Positions 1 through 11,083 of a stretch of DNA of 64,000 bases are shown in pieces (positions within the stretch are counted from its first letter, which is position 1; every line of letters begins with the position of its first letter). The stretch is taken from positions 35,893 through 99,892 of the forward strand of contig JAAZIA010000030.1 in NCBI GenBank assembly GCA_012510445.1. The letters run 5' to 3'. The notes under the pieces are model-generated. The model had not been told where the DNA came from. It saw only the letters and a list, made by a program, of their open reading frames with translations, and ran no database searches. The DNA comes from Bacteroidales bacterium (GTDB lineage: Bacteria; Bacteroidota; Bacteroidia; Bacteroidales; UBA932). The translations under genes were made by a program, and so were the position numbers.

Positions 1-1
1 C

Positions 2-571
2 AAAGACCGTATTTTGATGCACGGAACCCTACTGTTCAGCGCTTCTATGGAAGATTTGTCACAGGCCCTGCAAGTGAAAGACCGAGGAAAAACACGCGGA
101 GTGGCCAGTCGGCCTCGTAAAGTGTGCAATCTGTCTGAGTTTTTACCGGCACAGATGACTCCCTTGCATTTTATGGAATTGATAAAAGAACATGTAACCG
201 GCTCCTTGACCGGAAGTTGGTCAGACAAACCCTTACAACCGCAAGAACAAGAGGGAATTGATACTTTGCATAACAAAAAATACCAAACTTTTGCCTGGAA
301 CTACAGCCGGCAATACCAATGGGAAGCGGTCAGAAAAGAACGTTTCCCGGGAGGCAATATTGAAGTATGCTTCAACGCCCCGCAGGGCAAGATTGAAAAG
401 ATAAAAATCTATGGAGATTATTTTTTCTTTTCTCCCACAGAAGAAATAGAAGAGGCCTTACTGGGATGCCCTCTTACCCGGGAAGACATTGCACAACGTC
501 TGTCTCCTTTTGTGTGGGATGACTATTTTCGCAACGTCCCCCCGGAAGGGCTCTATCAACTCTTCTTGTGA
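2..571 (+). CDS. lplA: Lipoate--protein ligase, C-terminal part (5' end outside the window)
   Basis: Frame is open from base 2 (KDRILMHGTLLFSASMEDLSQAL...); the 'ILMHGTLLFS' motif and SRPRKVCNL region resemble lipoate ligase A; stop TGA at 571. Confidence 0.75.
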   Translation, partial: KDRILMHGTLLFSASMEDLSQALQVKDRGKTRGVASRPRKVCNLSEFLPAQMTPLHFMELIKEHVTGSLTGSWSDKPLQPQEQEGIDTLHNKKYQTFAWNYSRQYQWEAVRKERFPGGNIEVCFNAPQGKIEKIKIYGDYFFFSPTEEIEEALLGCPLTREDIAQRLSPFVWDDYFRNVPPEGLYQLFL

Positions 572-576
572 TTGAG

Positions 577-2613
577 CTATTCTTGTGATTGCTGCTCCAA
601 CAACTCCAACATACTCACGGCACATTGCGATACCGAAGTTCCCGGTCCAAAGACGGCTACGGCTCCGGCATCGTATAATTCCTGATAATCCTGAGCAGGA
701 ATCACACCGCCCACAATCACTAAAATGTCTTCACGCCCCATTTCTTTAAGGGCATTAACAACCTGGGGCACCAATGTCTTATGACCTGCAGCCAAAGAAG
801 ATACACCAATAATGTGTACGTCGTTTTCTACGGCTTGGCGGGCTGCTTCTTCCGGTGTCTGGAACAAAGGTCCCACATCCACGTCAAACCCTATGTCTGC
901 ATAACCCGTAGCCACAACTTTGGCACCGCGGTCGTGGCCGTCTTGACCCAGTTTGGCGACCATAATTCTGGGTTGACGTCCTTCGCGTTCTGCAAAGCGG
1001 CTTGCCATTTCACTGGCTTGTACAAAGTAAGAATCGTCTTTTGATGCCGCTGAATATACACCTTTGTTCATACGTATTACAGCTTTATAGCGTCCTGCAA
1101 CTTCTTCACAGGCATCTGAGATCTCGCCAAGCGTTGCCCTGTGGCGGGCTGCTTCTACGGCAAGTTCCAACAAATTACCTGAATCTTCTGCAGCCGCTTT
1201 GGTAAGTGCTTGCAATGCTTCTTTTACTTTTTGAGAATCCCTGTTCTTCTTCAGTTCTTCCAGTCTTTTTATCTGTGACAACCTAACCTTGGTATTGTCT
1301 ACGTCTAAAATCTCTATGGGATCTTCTTTTTCCAGCCTGTATTTGTTTACTCCTACTACTACCTGCTCTCCCGCGTCTATCTTAGCCTGAGTACGAGCTG
1401 CCGCCTCTTCTATCCGTAACTTGGGAATCCCTGTTTCTATAGCCTTGGCCATACCGCCCAAGTCTTCAATTTCCTGAATCAATTCCCAGGCTTTATGAGC
1501 CATCTGATGGGTGAGGCTTTCTACATAGTACGAACCTGCCCAGGGGTCTATACCGCGGCAGATCTCCGTCTCATCTTGCAGGTATAGCTGCGTGTTACGC
1601 GCAATCCTTGCAGAAAAATCCGTGGGCAACGCAATGGCCTCGTCCAGGGCGTTGGTATGTAAACTCTGCGTATGGCCCAGAGCCGCTGCCATAGCTTCTG
1701 TACACGTACGGGCTACGTTGTTATAGGGGTCCTGTTCTGTAAGTGTCCAGCCGGAAGTCTGACTATGCGTTCTTAAAGATAACGATTTTGGGTTTTTGGG
1801 ATTAAAGCTTTTCACAATTTTAGCCCAAATCATCCGTGCCGCACGCATTTTGGCAATCTCTTTAAAGTGATCCATGCCAATGGCCCAGAAAAAAGAAATT
1901 CTGGGAGCAAAATCATCTATATCCATGCCGGCTCTAATGCCTGTACGTAAGTATTCCAGACCGTCTGCCAAGGTATAAGCCATTTCTATCTCGCTGGTAG
2001 CTCCTGCTTCTTGCATATGGTAACCCGATACGGAAATAGAATTAAACTTGGGCATGTTGCGTGCCGTATAGGCAAAAATATCTCCAATGATACGCATAGA
2101 AAATTCGGGCGGATAAATGTATGTATTCCGCACCATGAATTCTTTTAATATATCGTTCTGGATGGTTCCCGTAAGCTCTTCCAAAGTAGCCCCTTGTTCC
2201 TGTCCTGCTACTATATAGAATGCCATGATGGGCAATACGGCTCCGTTCATGGTCATGGAAACAGACATCCGGTTTAGCGGGATCTGATCAAACAACACCT
2301 TCATATCTTCTACGGAACATATGCTAACCCCGGCTTTTCCTACGTCTCCCACTACACGCGGATGGTCTGCATCGTACCCTCGATGGGTGGCCAGATCAAA
2401 GGCTACCGATAAGCCTCTTTGACCGGCTGCCAGGTTTCTACGATAAAAAGCATTCGACTCTTCTGCGGTGGAAAAACCAGCATACTGCCTAATGGTCCAT
2501 CGCCTAAGAAGGTACATGGTGCTGTAGGGGCCCCTCAGGTAGGGAGGAATACCTGCTGCGTAATTCAGGTGTTCCATGTTTTCAAGGTCTTTGGCTGTAT
2601 AATATGTTTTCAT
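577..2613 (-). CDS. mutB: Methylmalonyl-CoA mutase large (catalytic) subunit
   Basis: [48 protein letters not shown] and C-terminal B12-binding motif [25 protein letters not shown] at 2613 overlaps the mutA stop (ATGA), so the longer 711-aa ORF start is rejected. Confidence 0.95.
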   Translation of the reverse strand: MKTYYTAKDLENMEHLNYAAGIPPYLRGPYSTMYLLRRWTIRQYAGFSTAEESNAFYRRNLAAGQRGLSVAFDLATHRGYDADHPRVVGDVGKAGVSICSVEDMKVLFDQIPLNRMSVSMTMNGAVLPIMAFYIVAGQEQGATLEELTGTIQNDILKEFMVRNTYIYPPEFSMRIIGDIFAYTARNMPKFNSISVSGYHMQEAGATSEIEMAYTLADGLEYLRTGIRAGMDIDDFAPRISFFWAIGMDHFKEIAKMRAARMIWAKIVKSFNPKNPKSLSLRTHSQTSGWTLTEQDPYNNVARTCTEAMAAALGHTQSLHTNALDEAIALPTDFSARIARNTQLYLQDETEICRGIDPWAGSYYVESLTHQMAHKAWELIQEIEDLGGMAKAIETGIPKLRIEEAAARTQAKIDAGEQVVVGVNKYRLEKEDPIEILDVDNTKVRLSQIKRLEELKKNRDSQKVKEALQALTKAAAEDSGNLLELAVEAARHRATLGEISDACEEVAGRYKAVIRMNKGVYSAASKDDSYFVQASEMASRFAEREGRQPRIMVAKLGQDGHDRGAKVVATGYADIGFDVDVGPLFQTPEEAARQAVENDVHIIGVSSLAAGHKTLVPQVVNALKEMGREDILVIVGGVIPAQDYQELYDAGAVAVFGPGTSVSQCAVSMLELLEQQSQE

Positions 2614-4394
2614 AATCCCAGTTCGTTTTGATATTGAAGTAGCGTTTCCAACAAGTTGCTGCGAACGCTTATAAAGTGATTGACTCCTTGTGCCTTCAGG
2701 TCTTCTTTGCAAGCCGGTTCACCGGCTACCGTTACGATGGCCTCTTTACCCAATGCCCGGGCAATCTGAGGAACTCCTTGTGCATATTCTTCGTCAGAAG
2801 AACAAGCCACTACTACGTGTGCCCCTTGTTTGCGGGCTGCTTGAATGCCTTCCTCAACAGAAGCAAACCTGTTGTTGTCTATTATTTTAAATCCGGCTAC
2901 CCCAAAAAAGTTGGTGGCAAATTGAGCCCTGGCTCGGCACATGCCCAAATTTCCAAAAGTCAGCAGAAAAACTACCGGCGTTTCTTTGGCCTGCTCTGTT
3001 TTTAATCGCATTCTTTCAAACTCGGCAGAAGCCCTCTCCCACTTCTCTTCCGGCAATGTTGCCAGGCCTTCCGGTGCCTTACCCAACGGATCGGGGTACT
3101 TGTTGATTCCTACCATCACTTCCCTTCCCGAGGCCAGTCTTTCCAAACGTCTTTGGCGTGTAGCTTTTATTTGTTCACGCACCCACTCAGCGGCTTGTTT
3201 GTTGGAAAAGCCTCCCTTTGCAAGGATTTCGTCTGCCAGCTTTTGTGCTTCTTTCTGTACAGAGTCTGTAATGCTTTCTACGTAATAAGATCCGGCAGCA
3301 GGGTCTGTCACCTTATGGAATCCGGCTTCTTCTTTCAATATGATTTGTATGTTACGCGCTAAACGGTAACTGTGCGGTGTTCCTTCTGAAAGTACGCAGT
3401 CAAAGGGCAATACCTCCAGAGAGTCTACCCCTGCAATTGCTGCAGACATAGCACCGGTAGTGCCTCGTAACAAGTTTACATACATATCGTAAGCCGTCTG
3501 GTCCCAAAAACCGGTAGTAGCGTGTACGCTAGCCGGCAAACCACATATACCGTCCCATAATACCCGTAACGCTCTAAATTTGGCAATCTCCAGAAAATAC
3601 TGCAGACCAATGCCCATATGAAAATGAATAGAACCGGCTGCTTCTTCCGGGGACATACCGTCCTCTGTCAAAAGATTTATGTATTCTTTTCCCAGAGCCA
3701 GGCTGCAACCCAGCTCTTGCACTATACCGGAACCCATGTTCTGCCATTGGTAACCCGGAACAGAAACTACGCGTATTCCGGGGTACGGACGGCTTGCTTT
3801 TACCAGCTCTTTCCAAGCATCAAGTACTTCTTTCCCGGCTTGGATGCCGTTGAAAAAAGCATCTCCCAGCGGATCAAATTCAAAACGAACTCTCAGTCCA
3901 TTTGCCTCCGTCCCTTGTTCTTTCACGTATTCTAAAAACGCATACAGCACATGGGGGTTTGTACAGGACGCTCCGGAAAAAGCCAATTCAACCGTTGTCA
4001 AAGGCACCTGATCCAGCAATACAGCCATATCTTGTTTTGTAAGTTTCCGTCCGGCGTCCGTTCGGAACCCCACCGACTCAACGCCTCGGCTTAACGCTTC
4101 CAGCACCAAGGCATTTACCTCTTTCAAGTGGTCTGTCATTGCAAACGTTTGCCTTACCAACCAGTTGTTGTCTGTCTTTGTACCCCTCAGGTAAGGTTTT
4201 TCACCCGGAAGGGAGTCTATATAAGGCAATCCTTCCAAGTCTTCTGCCCTGTAGTAAGGGCGAACGGCAACCCCATCGGGGATTTTCCAAACCAGTTTCT
4301 TTTCATAATCGGCTCCTTTCAGATCTTTTTCAATCTGTTCCTCCCACTGTTGAGTAGGTACCGGTGGAAAATCTTTGAATAATTTTTCAGTCAT
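2610..4394 (-). CDS. mutA: Methylmalonyl-CoA mutase small subunit
   Basis: [36 protein letters not shown]...; mutase-like barrel, C-terminal domain lacks the DxHxxG cobalamin motif as expected for the small subunit; directly upstream of mutB. Confidence 0.93.
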   Translation of the reverse strand: MTEKLFKDFPPVPTQQWEEQIEKDLKGADYEKKLVWKIPDGVAVRPYYRAEDLEGLPYIDSLPGEKPYLRGTKTDNNWLVRQTFAMTDHLKEVNALVLEALSRGVESVGFRTDAGRKLTKQDMAVLLDQVPLTTVELAFSGASCTNPHVLYAFLEYVKEQGTEANGLRVRFEFDPLGDAFFNGIQAGKEVLDAWKELVKASRPYPGIRVVSVPGYQWQNMGSGIVQELGCSLALGKEYINLLTEDGMSPEEAAGSIHFHMGIGLQYFLEIAKFRALRVLWDGICGLPASVHATTGFWDQTAYDMYVNLLRGTTGAMSAAIAGVDSLEVLPFDCVLSEGTPHSYRLARNIQIILKEEAGFHKVTDPAAGSYYVESITDSVQKEAQKLADEILAKGGFSNKQAAEWVREQIKATRQRRLERLASGREVMVGINKYPDPLGKAPEGLATLPEEKWERASAEFERMRLKTEQAKETPVVFLLTFGNLGMCRARAQFATNFFGVAGFKIIDNNRFASVEEGIQAARKQGAHVVVACSSDEEYAQGVPQIARALGKEAIVTVAGEPACKEDLKAQGVNHFISVRSNLLETLLQYQNELGL

Positions 4395-4396
4395 AA

Positions 4397-6391
4397 TTAT
4401 TGTGAAGAATAAATATCATTTATTGCATGTAAAACGGTGGGATCTGCCAGAGAAGGTACGGTTACTTTTAATAAGGGTTCTTCTTCCATAGCACGCTCCA
4501 AGGCTGCCAAAGCCCCTTCGTTTCTGGCCCAGGCACGCCGGGCAATACCGTTGTTTACATCCCAGGAGAGCATGCTTTTGATTTGCTCATTGGACTTCTC
4601 GCTTCCGTCTATGACCAACCCAAAGCCGCCGTTAATTACTTCTCCCCAACCCACTCCTCCTCCGTTGTGCAAAGATACCCACGTAGCTCCGCGGAACGCA
4701 TCTCCAATGACGTTATGTACGGCCATATCTGCTGTTAACGCAGACCCGTCGTATATGTTAGATGTTTCTCTAAAAGGAGAATCCGTTCCGGACACATCGT
4801 GGTGATCCCTTCCCAGAACGATAGGTGCTTTAATACGTCCTTCTTTTATGGCGCGATTCAAGGCCAAGGCAATCTTTACCCGGCCTTTGGCATCGGCATA
4901 TAAAATCCGTGCCTGAGAACCCACTACCAATTGGTTTTCCTCTGCCCGGTAAATCCAATGCAGATTGTCTTTCAACTGGCTTTGGATATCGTTAGGAGCT
5001 TCTGCCAACAGTTCCTCCAAGACTTGGGCTGCTATGTTGTCTGATTCTCTTAAGTCTTCCGATAAAGAAGAAGTACAAACCCAACGGAAGGGTCCAAACC
5101 CATAATCAAAAAACAGAGGCCCCATGATATCCTGCACGTACGACGGATACCTGAACTCCCCATTTTCCTTCAAGATATCGGCTCCGGAACGGGACGCTTC
5201 CAATAAAAACGCATTCCCGTAGTCAAAGAAATACATGCCTTTCTCTGCCAACGTGTTGATGGCTGTCACCTGCCTTCGCAAGCTCTTTCTCACTTCTTCC
5301 GCAAAACGTTCGGGCTCGGCAGCCAGCATCTCCCTGGAGCGTTCCAATGAATACCCTGCCGGGTAATACCCTCCCGAGAAAGGATTGTGCAGGCTCGTTT
5401 GATCCGACCCCATCTCTACCTGTATATCAGAGGCTGCCAGGTATTCCCACAAATCTACCACATTGCCTTGGTAAGCCAACGAAACGGCTTCGCCTGTCTC
5501 TTTGGCCTTACGTATCCTTTGGGCCAGCAATTCCAGGTCTTCATATACTTCATCTACCCAACCTTGTTCATACCTTTTTGAAGTGGCTCCGGGATCAATT
5601 TCAGCTACCACTCCCACCACTCCGGCAATCCGAGCAGCTTTGGGTTGTGCACCCGACATACCGCCCAAGCCGCTGGAAACAAATAGCAAAGAGCCTTTTC
5701 CTTCCTTCTTAAACTTCCTGGCCGCATTCATTATGGTGATGGTTGTTCCATGCACAATTCCCTGTGGACCAATATACATAAAAGAGCCCGCTGTCATTTG
5801 TCCGTACTGGGATACTCCCAGAGCGTTTAGCTTCTCCCAATGGTCACGGGAAGAATAGTTGGGAATTACCATTCCGTTAGTAACCACCAACCGGGGGGCT
5901 TCTTTAGAAGACGGAAAAAGTCCCAGCGGATGACCGGAATAGAGTACCAGCGTTTGCTCCTCTGTCATTTCCATCAAGTACTGCATACAAAGCCTGTACT
6001 GCGCCCAATTTTGGAAAACAGCGCCGTTGCCTCCGTACGTTATCAATTCATAAGGATGTTGTGCCACCGCTCTGTCAAGGTTGTTGTTGATCATTAGCAT
6101 GATGGCTGCTGCTTGGCGGCACTTTGCCGGATAATCCTCTATATTTCCTGCCGTAATAGGGTCTTTCGGTCGATACCGATACATATAAATGCGTCCGTAC
6201 TCTTTCAACTCCTTTGCAAATTCCGGGGCCAGCTGAGTGTGTTGCTCTTTGGGAAAATAGCGCAAAGCATTGGCCAGCGCCAGTTTTTTTTCTTCAACCG
6301 TTAAAATGTCTTTTCTTACTGGTGCACGAGTAACACCCTTATCAAAAGGCAGTGCCGGCGGAATGCTGGAAGGAATGCCTTCAATTTTCAT
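4397..6391 (-). CDS. hutU: Urocanate hydratase
   Basis: QYRLCMQYLMEMTEEQTLVLYSGHPLGLFPSS, GSFMYIGPQGIVHGTTITIMNA, SLHNGGGVGWGEVINGGFGLVIDG. Likely start MKIEGIPSS at 6391. Confidence 0.93.
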   Translation of the reverse strand: MKIEGIPSSIPPALPFDKGVTRAPVRKDILTVEEKKLALANALRYFPKEQHTQLAPEFAKELKEYGRIYMYRYRPKDPITAGNIEDYPAKCRQAAAIMLMINNNLDRAVAQHPYELITYGGNGAVFQNWAQYRLCMQYLMEMTEEQTLVLYSGHPLGLFPSSKEAPRLVVTNGMVIPNYSSRDHWEKLNALGVSQYGQMTAGSFMYIGPQGIVHGTTITIMNAARKFKKEGKGSLLFVSSGLGGMSGAQPKAARIAGVVGVVAEIDPGATSKRYEQGWVDEVYEDLELLAQRIRKAKETGEAVSLAYQGNVVDLWEYLAASDIQVEMGSDQTSLHNPFSGGYYPAGYSLERSREMLAAEPERFAEEVRKSLRRQVTAINTLAEKGMYFFDYGNAFLLEASRSGADILKENGEFRYPSYVQDIMGPLFFDYGFGPFRWVCTSSLSEDLRESDNIAAQVLEELLAEAPNDIQSQLKDNLHWIYRAEENQLVVGSQARILYADAKGRVKIALALNRAIKEGRIKAPIVLGRDHHDVSGTDSPFRETSNIYDGSALTADMAVHNVIGDAFRGATWVSLHNGGGVGWGEVINGGFGLVIDGSEKSNEQIKSMLSWDVNNGIARRAWARNEGALAALERAMEEEPLLKVTVPSLADPTVLHAINDIYSSQ

Positions 6392-6421
6392 GATTTGGAT
6401 AAATTTAACGAAATTAACATG

Positions 6422-6429
6422 CAAATATA
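6422..6429 (-). promoter_or_regulatory. Candidate Bacteroidota -7 box for hutU (TATATTTG on minus strand)
   Basis: CAAATATA on plus strand; matches TAnnTTTG, about 30 nt upstream of the hutU ATG. Confidence 0.45.
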
Positions 6430-6439
6430 CGGGATAAGC

Positions 6440-6469
6440 TTTGATTTACCATTTTTTTGTATACTTTTG
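6440..6469 (+). promoter_or_regulatory. Candidate promoter for rpsU: TTTG-N18-TACTTTTG
   Basis: TTTG at 6440-6443 and TACTTTTG at 6462-6469 match the Bacteroidota -33/-7 pattern. Confidence 0.55.
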
Positions 6470-6502
6470 CAGCCCATAACAAAAGGAGGTGTCTGTAATT
6501 AC

Positions 6503-6694
6503 ATGATCATTGTACCTGTAAAAGAAGGTGAAAATATAGAACGAGCTTTAAAGAAATTCAAGCGAAAATTTGAAAAGACAGGAATCGTTCGTGAACTCCG
6601 TTCCCGTCAGGCTTTCCATAAACCATCCGTAATCAGAAGGGAGCAAAGAAAAAAAGCCATCTACAAACAACGCTTACAAGATAACGAGGATTAA
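6503..6694 (+). CDS. rpsU: 30S ribosomal protein S21
   Basis: MIIVPVKEGENIERALKKFKRKFEKTGIVRELRSRQAFHKPSVIRREQRKKAIYKQR; starts at the ATG at 6503. Confidence 0.95.
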   Translation: MIIVPVKEGENIERALKKFKRKFEKTGIVRELRSRQAFHKPSVIRREQRKKAIYKQRLQDNED

Positions 6695-6707
6695 TCCTCG
6701 TTTTTTT
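6683..6707 (+). terminator. Intrinsic terminator of rpsU
   Basis: AACGAGGATTAATCCTCGTT perfect inverted repeat followed directly by a T run. Confidence 0.75.
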
Positions 6708-6722
6708 GTATATTTGTTTACC

Positions 6723-7583
6723 ATGCAAAGGACCCAATTCATAACGTTTTTAAGGGTGCAAAAACGGTACTCCGAAAGAACGCAAACCATTTATTATCAG
6801 GCCATTTCACACTTTTATGAATTTATGGGTTTTACAGAAGAAGGCAACCCTATGGAACGAGTGGAACTGGCAGATGTACGCGCCTACACAGGTTCGCTGC
6901 TGGAAAGCGGATTAAGCCCGGCTACCATATACCAAAGGCTCTCTGCGCTCAGTTCTTTTAGTCAATATCTGGTAAGCAAAGGGTTACTTAAAGACAACGT
7001 GCTCAAACTGCTTGTAAGACCCAAAAAAGGGCACAACATTCCCGAATTTTATACAGAACAAAAAATAAACGTATGGATGGATCATCATGAGCGTCCGCTT
7101 TCGCAACCTCTTATGATGATTCATTTGTTATATGCCACCGGCATCCGTCGTGCCGAGCTTGCCGGAATTCGCATGGAAGACATTGATTTTCAAAGATCTG
7201 TATTGCGTGTAAGAGGTAAAGGCAACAAAGAACGTCAAGTTCCGTTACACGAAAACTTGGTCCAAGATTTGCAGTCTTTCATAAAAAGCAGGAGCGTTCC
7301 TTCGCCTTGGTTGTTTTGCAAAAAAAATGGAGAACAACTGCCTTTGACAACAATCAGTAAGATGGTACATAAAGAGCTGTCCCGGGAGCCCGGTTTTACC
7401 GGTCAAAAAAGTCCGCACATCCTGCGACACTCTCTAGCTACCCATTTGTTAAACAGAGGGGCAGACCTGAACAGTATTAAGGAATTGTTGGGTCATTCTT
7501 CGCTGGCTGCAACTCAGGTATATACTCACAATACTTTTGAAACATTAAAGAAAGCTTATAAAAAAGCACACCCCAGGGCCTGA
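6723..7583 (+). CDS. Tyrosine recombinase / integrase (XerC/XerD family)
   Basis: N-terminal SAM-like core-binding domain and catalytic residues: LYATGIRRAELAGIRMEDID, RVRGKGNKERQVPL, SPHILRHSLATHLLNRGADLNSIKELLGHSSLAATQVYTH. First ATG at 6723. Confidence 0.92.
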   Translation: MQRTQFITFLRVQKRYSERTQTIYYQAISHFYEFMGFTEEGNPMERVELADVRAYTGSLLESGLSPATIYQRLSALSSFSQYLVSKGLLKDNVLKLLVRPKKGHNIPEFYTEQKINVWMDHHERPLSQPLMMIHLLYATGIRRAELAGIRMEDIDFQRSVLRVRGKGNKERQVPLHENLVQDLQSFIKSRSVPSPWLFCKKNGEQLPLTTISKMVHKELSREPGFTGQKSPHILRHSLATHLLNRGADLNSIKELLGHSSLAATQVYTHNTFETLKKAYKKAHPRA

Positions 7584-7631
7584 CACCCGGTCCCGGAGTT
7601 TATTTATAAATACTAAAAATGGAGGGTAATC

Positions 7632-7925
7632 ATGAACATTAGAGTGGAATCCGTAAAATTTGATGCCGACAAAAAACTACTGGACTTTATCCATGAAAAA
7701 GTAGGAAAACTGGAACGTTTTTTTGATGCCATCATTGGAATTGATGTCACACTTTCACTTGTGCCCGGTCATGAAAACAAGAAGGCCGCCATTCGTGTAC
7801 GTCTCCCAGGAAACGATCTGCTGGTAGAGCGAAACTATACTACTTTTGAAGAAGCCGTAGCCACAGGTGTAGATATATTGAAAGAAAATCTGGTAAAAAC
7901 CAAAGAGAAAATGCGCGGCGCATAA
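7632..7925 (+). CDS. hpf: Ribosome hibernation-promoting factor / RaiA family (short form)
   Basis: MNIRVESVKFDADKKLLDFIHEKVGKLERFFDAIIGIDVTLSL..., 97 aa. Confidence 0.88.
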   Translation: MNIRVESVKFDADKKLLDFIHEKVGKLERFFDAIIGIDVTLSLVPGHENKKAAIRVRLPGNDLLVERNYTTFEEAVATGVDILKENLVKTKEKMRGA

Positions 7926-7940
7926 CCCCCACTTTTATTA

Positions 7941-8921
7941 TTATCTGACAGATCCCGATACAATATCCAGGATCTCTGCCGTAATGGCTTGCTGGCGGCT
8001 TTTGTTATATTGAAGCTTTAGATCCTTTATCAGATCTTCCGCATTTTCAGAAGCCGCTTTCATGGCTATGGTACGGGCTGCATGTTCAGAAGCGTTGGCA
8101 TCTAACACAGATTTGTAAAAATTGTATTGGATTACACGCAAAAGCAATGCTTCTAACAGTTCTTCCCCGTTGGGCTCGGTAAGGTATCCTTCCACATCAT
8201 CCGGGCCAAGAACGCGGGTCTGGTGCTCCTGGGGAATAAAAACGCCATGCTTGCCTTTTGGTTCCGTATCGGGCATACGCACTTCCACTCCTTCCGGTAT
8301 GGCTTGAAAGGGCAGTAACACATCCCTTCTGATAACTTGAGAAGCCATACTCCTAAAATGATAAAACACAAACTCTGTTTTATCCGACAGGCCGTTTTTG
8401 TATTCTTCTATGAGTGTATTGGCAAACAACTCTACAGAAGAGAAAGACAAATGGGTCATCAGATCCACAAACGTATCGTTTATCGGATGCTCGGTTTTTT
8501 TAGCGGTCTCTAGCATCTTCTGTCCAATGGGATACAATGTAACGTGGTCTGCAGGTAACCCGGCATATTCTTCCACAACCTCAAACAACTTCCTTTCCAT
8601 ATTGGAATTATAGGCACCGCACAAGCCGGTATCGGATGCGACAAACACCAAAGAAACCTTGTTTACGGCGCGGGCATCTGTTACAGCCGTTTGTAACATT
8701 TCATTTCGTAAAAAAAGGCTGCCATCTTTACAGGAAATACATCCTTCGTGTACAAAAGTCAAAAGTATATTCCTAAGGCGTACTTCATACGGGAGTACAT
8801 ACCCCAGTAACGTCTGTGCCTTATGAAGTTTGGCAGAAGCTACTTTTTGCATAGCCTGCGTAATCTTCTGCGTTTTTTGTACAGAACCAATCCTCCTTCT
8901 TATTTCACGTAAAGATCCCAT
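7941..8921 (-). CDS. atpG: ATP synthase gamma subunit
   Basis: MGSLREIRRRIGSVQKTQKITQAMQKVASAKL...; C-terminal AASENAEDLIKDLKLQYNKSRQQAITAEILDIVSG. Confidence 0.96.
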   Translation of the reverse strand: MGSLREIRRRIGSVQKTQKITQAMQKVASAKLHKAQTLLGYVLPYEVRLRNILLTFVHEGCISCKDGSLFLRNEMLQTAVTDARAVNKVSLVFVASDTGLCGAYNSNMERKLFEVVEEYAGLPADHVTLYPIGQKMLETAKKTEHPINDTFVDLMTHLSFSSVELFANTLIEEYKNGLSDKTEFVFYHFRSMASQVIRRDVLLPFQAIPEGVEVRMPDTEPKGKHGVFIPQEHQTRVLGPDDVEGYLTEPNGEELLEALLLRVIQYNFYKSVLDANASEHAARTIAMKAASENAEDLIKDLKLQYNKSRQQAITAEILDIVSGSVR

Positions 8922-8924
8922 CGT

Positions 8925-10499
8925 TTATCCGGCCACTTGCTCTGCCACGTTTTCTATAATGGTTGTTATTTCCCGGTTAATCTCTCCTTTATTGAGCGGT
9001 TGCAAAACCGTATGGTTGTGTTTTGTTTCCAAGACATTTAGGAACTTTTCTTCAAACACAAGTATTTTGTCTGCCGGTACCCTTCCCAGCAACCCTTTGG
9101 TTCCGCAATAGAGCAACGCTATCTGTTTTCCCACCGGCAGCGGGTGGTACTGTTTCTGAACCAGCAGCAAAGAGTTTTTCTGTCCTTTATCCAGAATTTG
9201 CAACGTCATGGCGTCCATTTCTCCTCCAAACCTTGAAAACGACTCTAGTTCTCTGTATTGCGCCTGGTCAATTTTCAACGTTCCGGCCACTTGTTTCATA
9301 GCTTCCAATTGAGCATTCCCCCCAACACGCGATACAGAAATCCCTACGTTAACGGCGGGGCGGTACCCTTGGTTAAACAAATCGGTATCCAAGAAAATCT
9401 GACCGTCCGTAATAGAAATCACGTTGGTAGGAATGTAAGCCGAGACGTCTCCCGCCTGGGTTTCAATGATGGGCAGTGCCGTCAGGGACCCACCGCCTTT
9501 CACTCTCCCTTTAAGAGAGGGCGGTATGTCGTTCATTTGTTTCGCAATCTGGTCTTGGTCAATGATTCTGGCAGCACGCTCCAACAATCGCGAGTGCAGG
9601 TAAAACACATCGCCCGGGTAAGCTTCCCTACCGGAAGGCCTTCTTAGGATGAGTGATACTTCCCTGTAAGAGACGGCCTGTTTAGACAAATCGTCGTATA
9701 TGACCAAGGCGTGTCTTCCCGTATCTCTAAAGTACTCCCCAATAGCTGCTCCTGCAAAAGGGGCAAAGTATTGCAGTGCAGCCGGATCGCCGGCCGTAGC
9801 CGATACTATGACCGTATAGTCCATGGCCCCGTGCTTTTCCAAAACATTGACAATAGAAGCTACCGTAGAACCTTTTTGTCCAATAGCTACGTATATGCAA
9901 TAAACAGGATCCCCATCCAGGTAATTGTTCCGCTGATTGATAATGGTATCTATAGCAATGGCTGTTTTTCCCGTCTGCCTGTCACCAATAATCAGTTCTC
10001 GCTGTCCCCTTCCAATAGGGATCATGGCATCAATAGACTTTATACCGGTTTGCAGAGGCTCAGAAACGGGTTGACGGAATATCACACCGGGAGCTTTCCG
10101 CTCCAGGGGCATCTCATAGACAGGACCGGCTATAGGCCCCTTACCGTCCAACGGATTCCCTAACGGGTCTATGACCCTACCCATCATTTTTTCACTAACA
10201 GGGATAGAAGCAATGGTTCCCGTCCTTTTCACTTTATCTCCTTCCCGTATCATGCTGGTGGGTCCCAGCAGTACAGCCCCTACGTTATCTTCTTCCAGGT
10301 TCATGACAATGGCCATAATTCCATTGTCAAAGGCAAGCAATTCATTGGCCTCTGCCTGATGTAGTCCGTAAATACGAACTACCCCGTCACTCACCTGAAG
10401 CACAACGCCTTTCTCTTCATAGACAGGTCTGTTGTCCAATCCTTCCAGCTGCATTCTAAGTATATCTGTTACTTCTGCAGGTTTAATCAAATCTGACAT
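8925..10499 (-). CDS. atpA: ATP synthase alpha subunit
   Basis: [18 protein letters not shown] Walker A; RERELIIG-like region; 524 aa. Confidence 0.97.
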   Translation of the reverse strand: MSDLIKPAEVTDILRMQLEGLDNRPVYEEKGVVLQVSDGVVRIYGLHQAEANELLAFDNGIMAIVMNLEEDNVGAVLLGPTSMIREGDKVKRTGTIASIPVSEKMMGRVIDPLGNPLDGKGPIAGPVYEMPLERKAPGVIFRQPVSEPLQTGIKSIDAMIPIGRGQRELIIGDRQTGKTAIAIDTIINQRNNYLDGDPVYCIYVAIGQKGSTVASIVNVLEKHGAMDYTVIVSATAGDPAALQYFAPFAGAAIGEYFRDTGRHALVIYDDLSKQAVSYREVSLILRRPSGREAYPGDVFYLHSRLLERAARIIDQDQIAKQMNDIPPSLKGRVKGGGSLTALPIIETQAGDVSAYIPTNVISITDGQIFLDTDLFNQGYRPAVNVGISVSRVGGNAQLEAMKQVAGTLKIDQAQYRELESFSRFGGEMDAMTLQILDKGQKNSLLLVQKQYHPLPVGKQIALLYCGTKGLLGRVPADKILVFEEKFLNVLETKHNHTVLQPLNKGEINREITTIIENVAEQVAG

Positions 10500-10506
10500 A
10501 ACAAAA

Positions 10507-11064
10507 TCAATAAGTCTCTTTTAATCCGTAAGACGCCCGTAATTCCTTCAAACGAGTTCTTATAGAAGCGTCCCATTCATTCATTCCCAGCGTTAAGGTA
10601 ACCCCCCCTATCAGCCCGGGATCACTCTTCCAGTCCAGTTCCACATTTTCCGGCTGATCCGGTTTTAACGCCTTTTTTATTTTCCCCATAAGCTCCTCTC
10701 CCGGAGGGACTACCGTTGTAAGTACTCCGTAAAGAATGCCGTGCAAGTTTCTGTACTTCTCTACGTATTGCATAGCTACAGAGTGCATAAGGCTTTCTCT
10801 TTTGTGTCTTATAAGCAAGTCTAAAAAACCGGATAATACGTGCAAGGCATCGGAATGGTACTCCGGGAAAAGGTCTAAAAAAAGTGCTTTCCTTTGCTCC
10901 TTGAGCAAGGTCCTGTTAGAAAAGGCTATTTCCAGATCCGGTATGGCCCAATAGCAATCGTCCACCTGCTTCATCATACGATACAGGTGAAAATCTGCTT
11001 TACACCCTGTTGCATATTGCAGCAGAGCGTTCGCATAACGCGATGCTATCAGTCCTCTATTCAT
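10507..11064 (-). CDS. atpH: ATP synthase delta subunit
   Basis: [20 protein letters not shown]...[29 protein letters not shown]. Confidence 0.9.
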   Translation of the reverse strand: MNRGLIASRYANALLQYATGCKADFHLYRMMKQVDDCYWAIPDLEIAFSNRTLLKEQRKALFLDLFPEYHSDALHVLSGFLDLLIRHKRESLMHSVAMQYVEKYRNLHGILYGVLTTVVPPGEELMGKIKKALKPDQPENVELDWKSDPGLIGGVTLTLGMNEWDASIRTRLKELRASYGLKETY

Positions 11065-11083
11065 ACACAGCCTTACTTACAGG

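Noticed and set aside
2614-2712. Upstream extension of the mutB ORF ([19 protein letters not shown]...)
   Set aside because: Overlaps the mutA C-terminus; the ATG at 2613 forms the ATGA junction and begins a more mutase-like sequence.
6723-7583. Tyrosine recombinase as evidence of an integrated mobile element
   Set aside because: It sits in a housekeeping context (rpsU, HPF), has no attachment-site repeats or cargo genes nearby, and looks like a chromosomal Xer-type enzyme.
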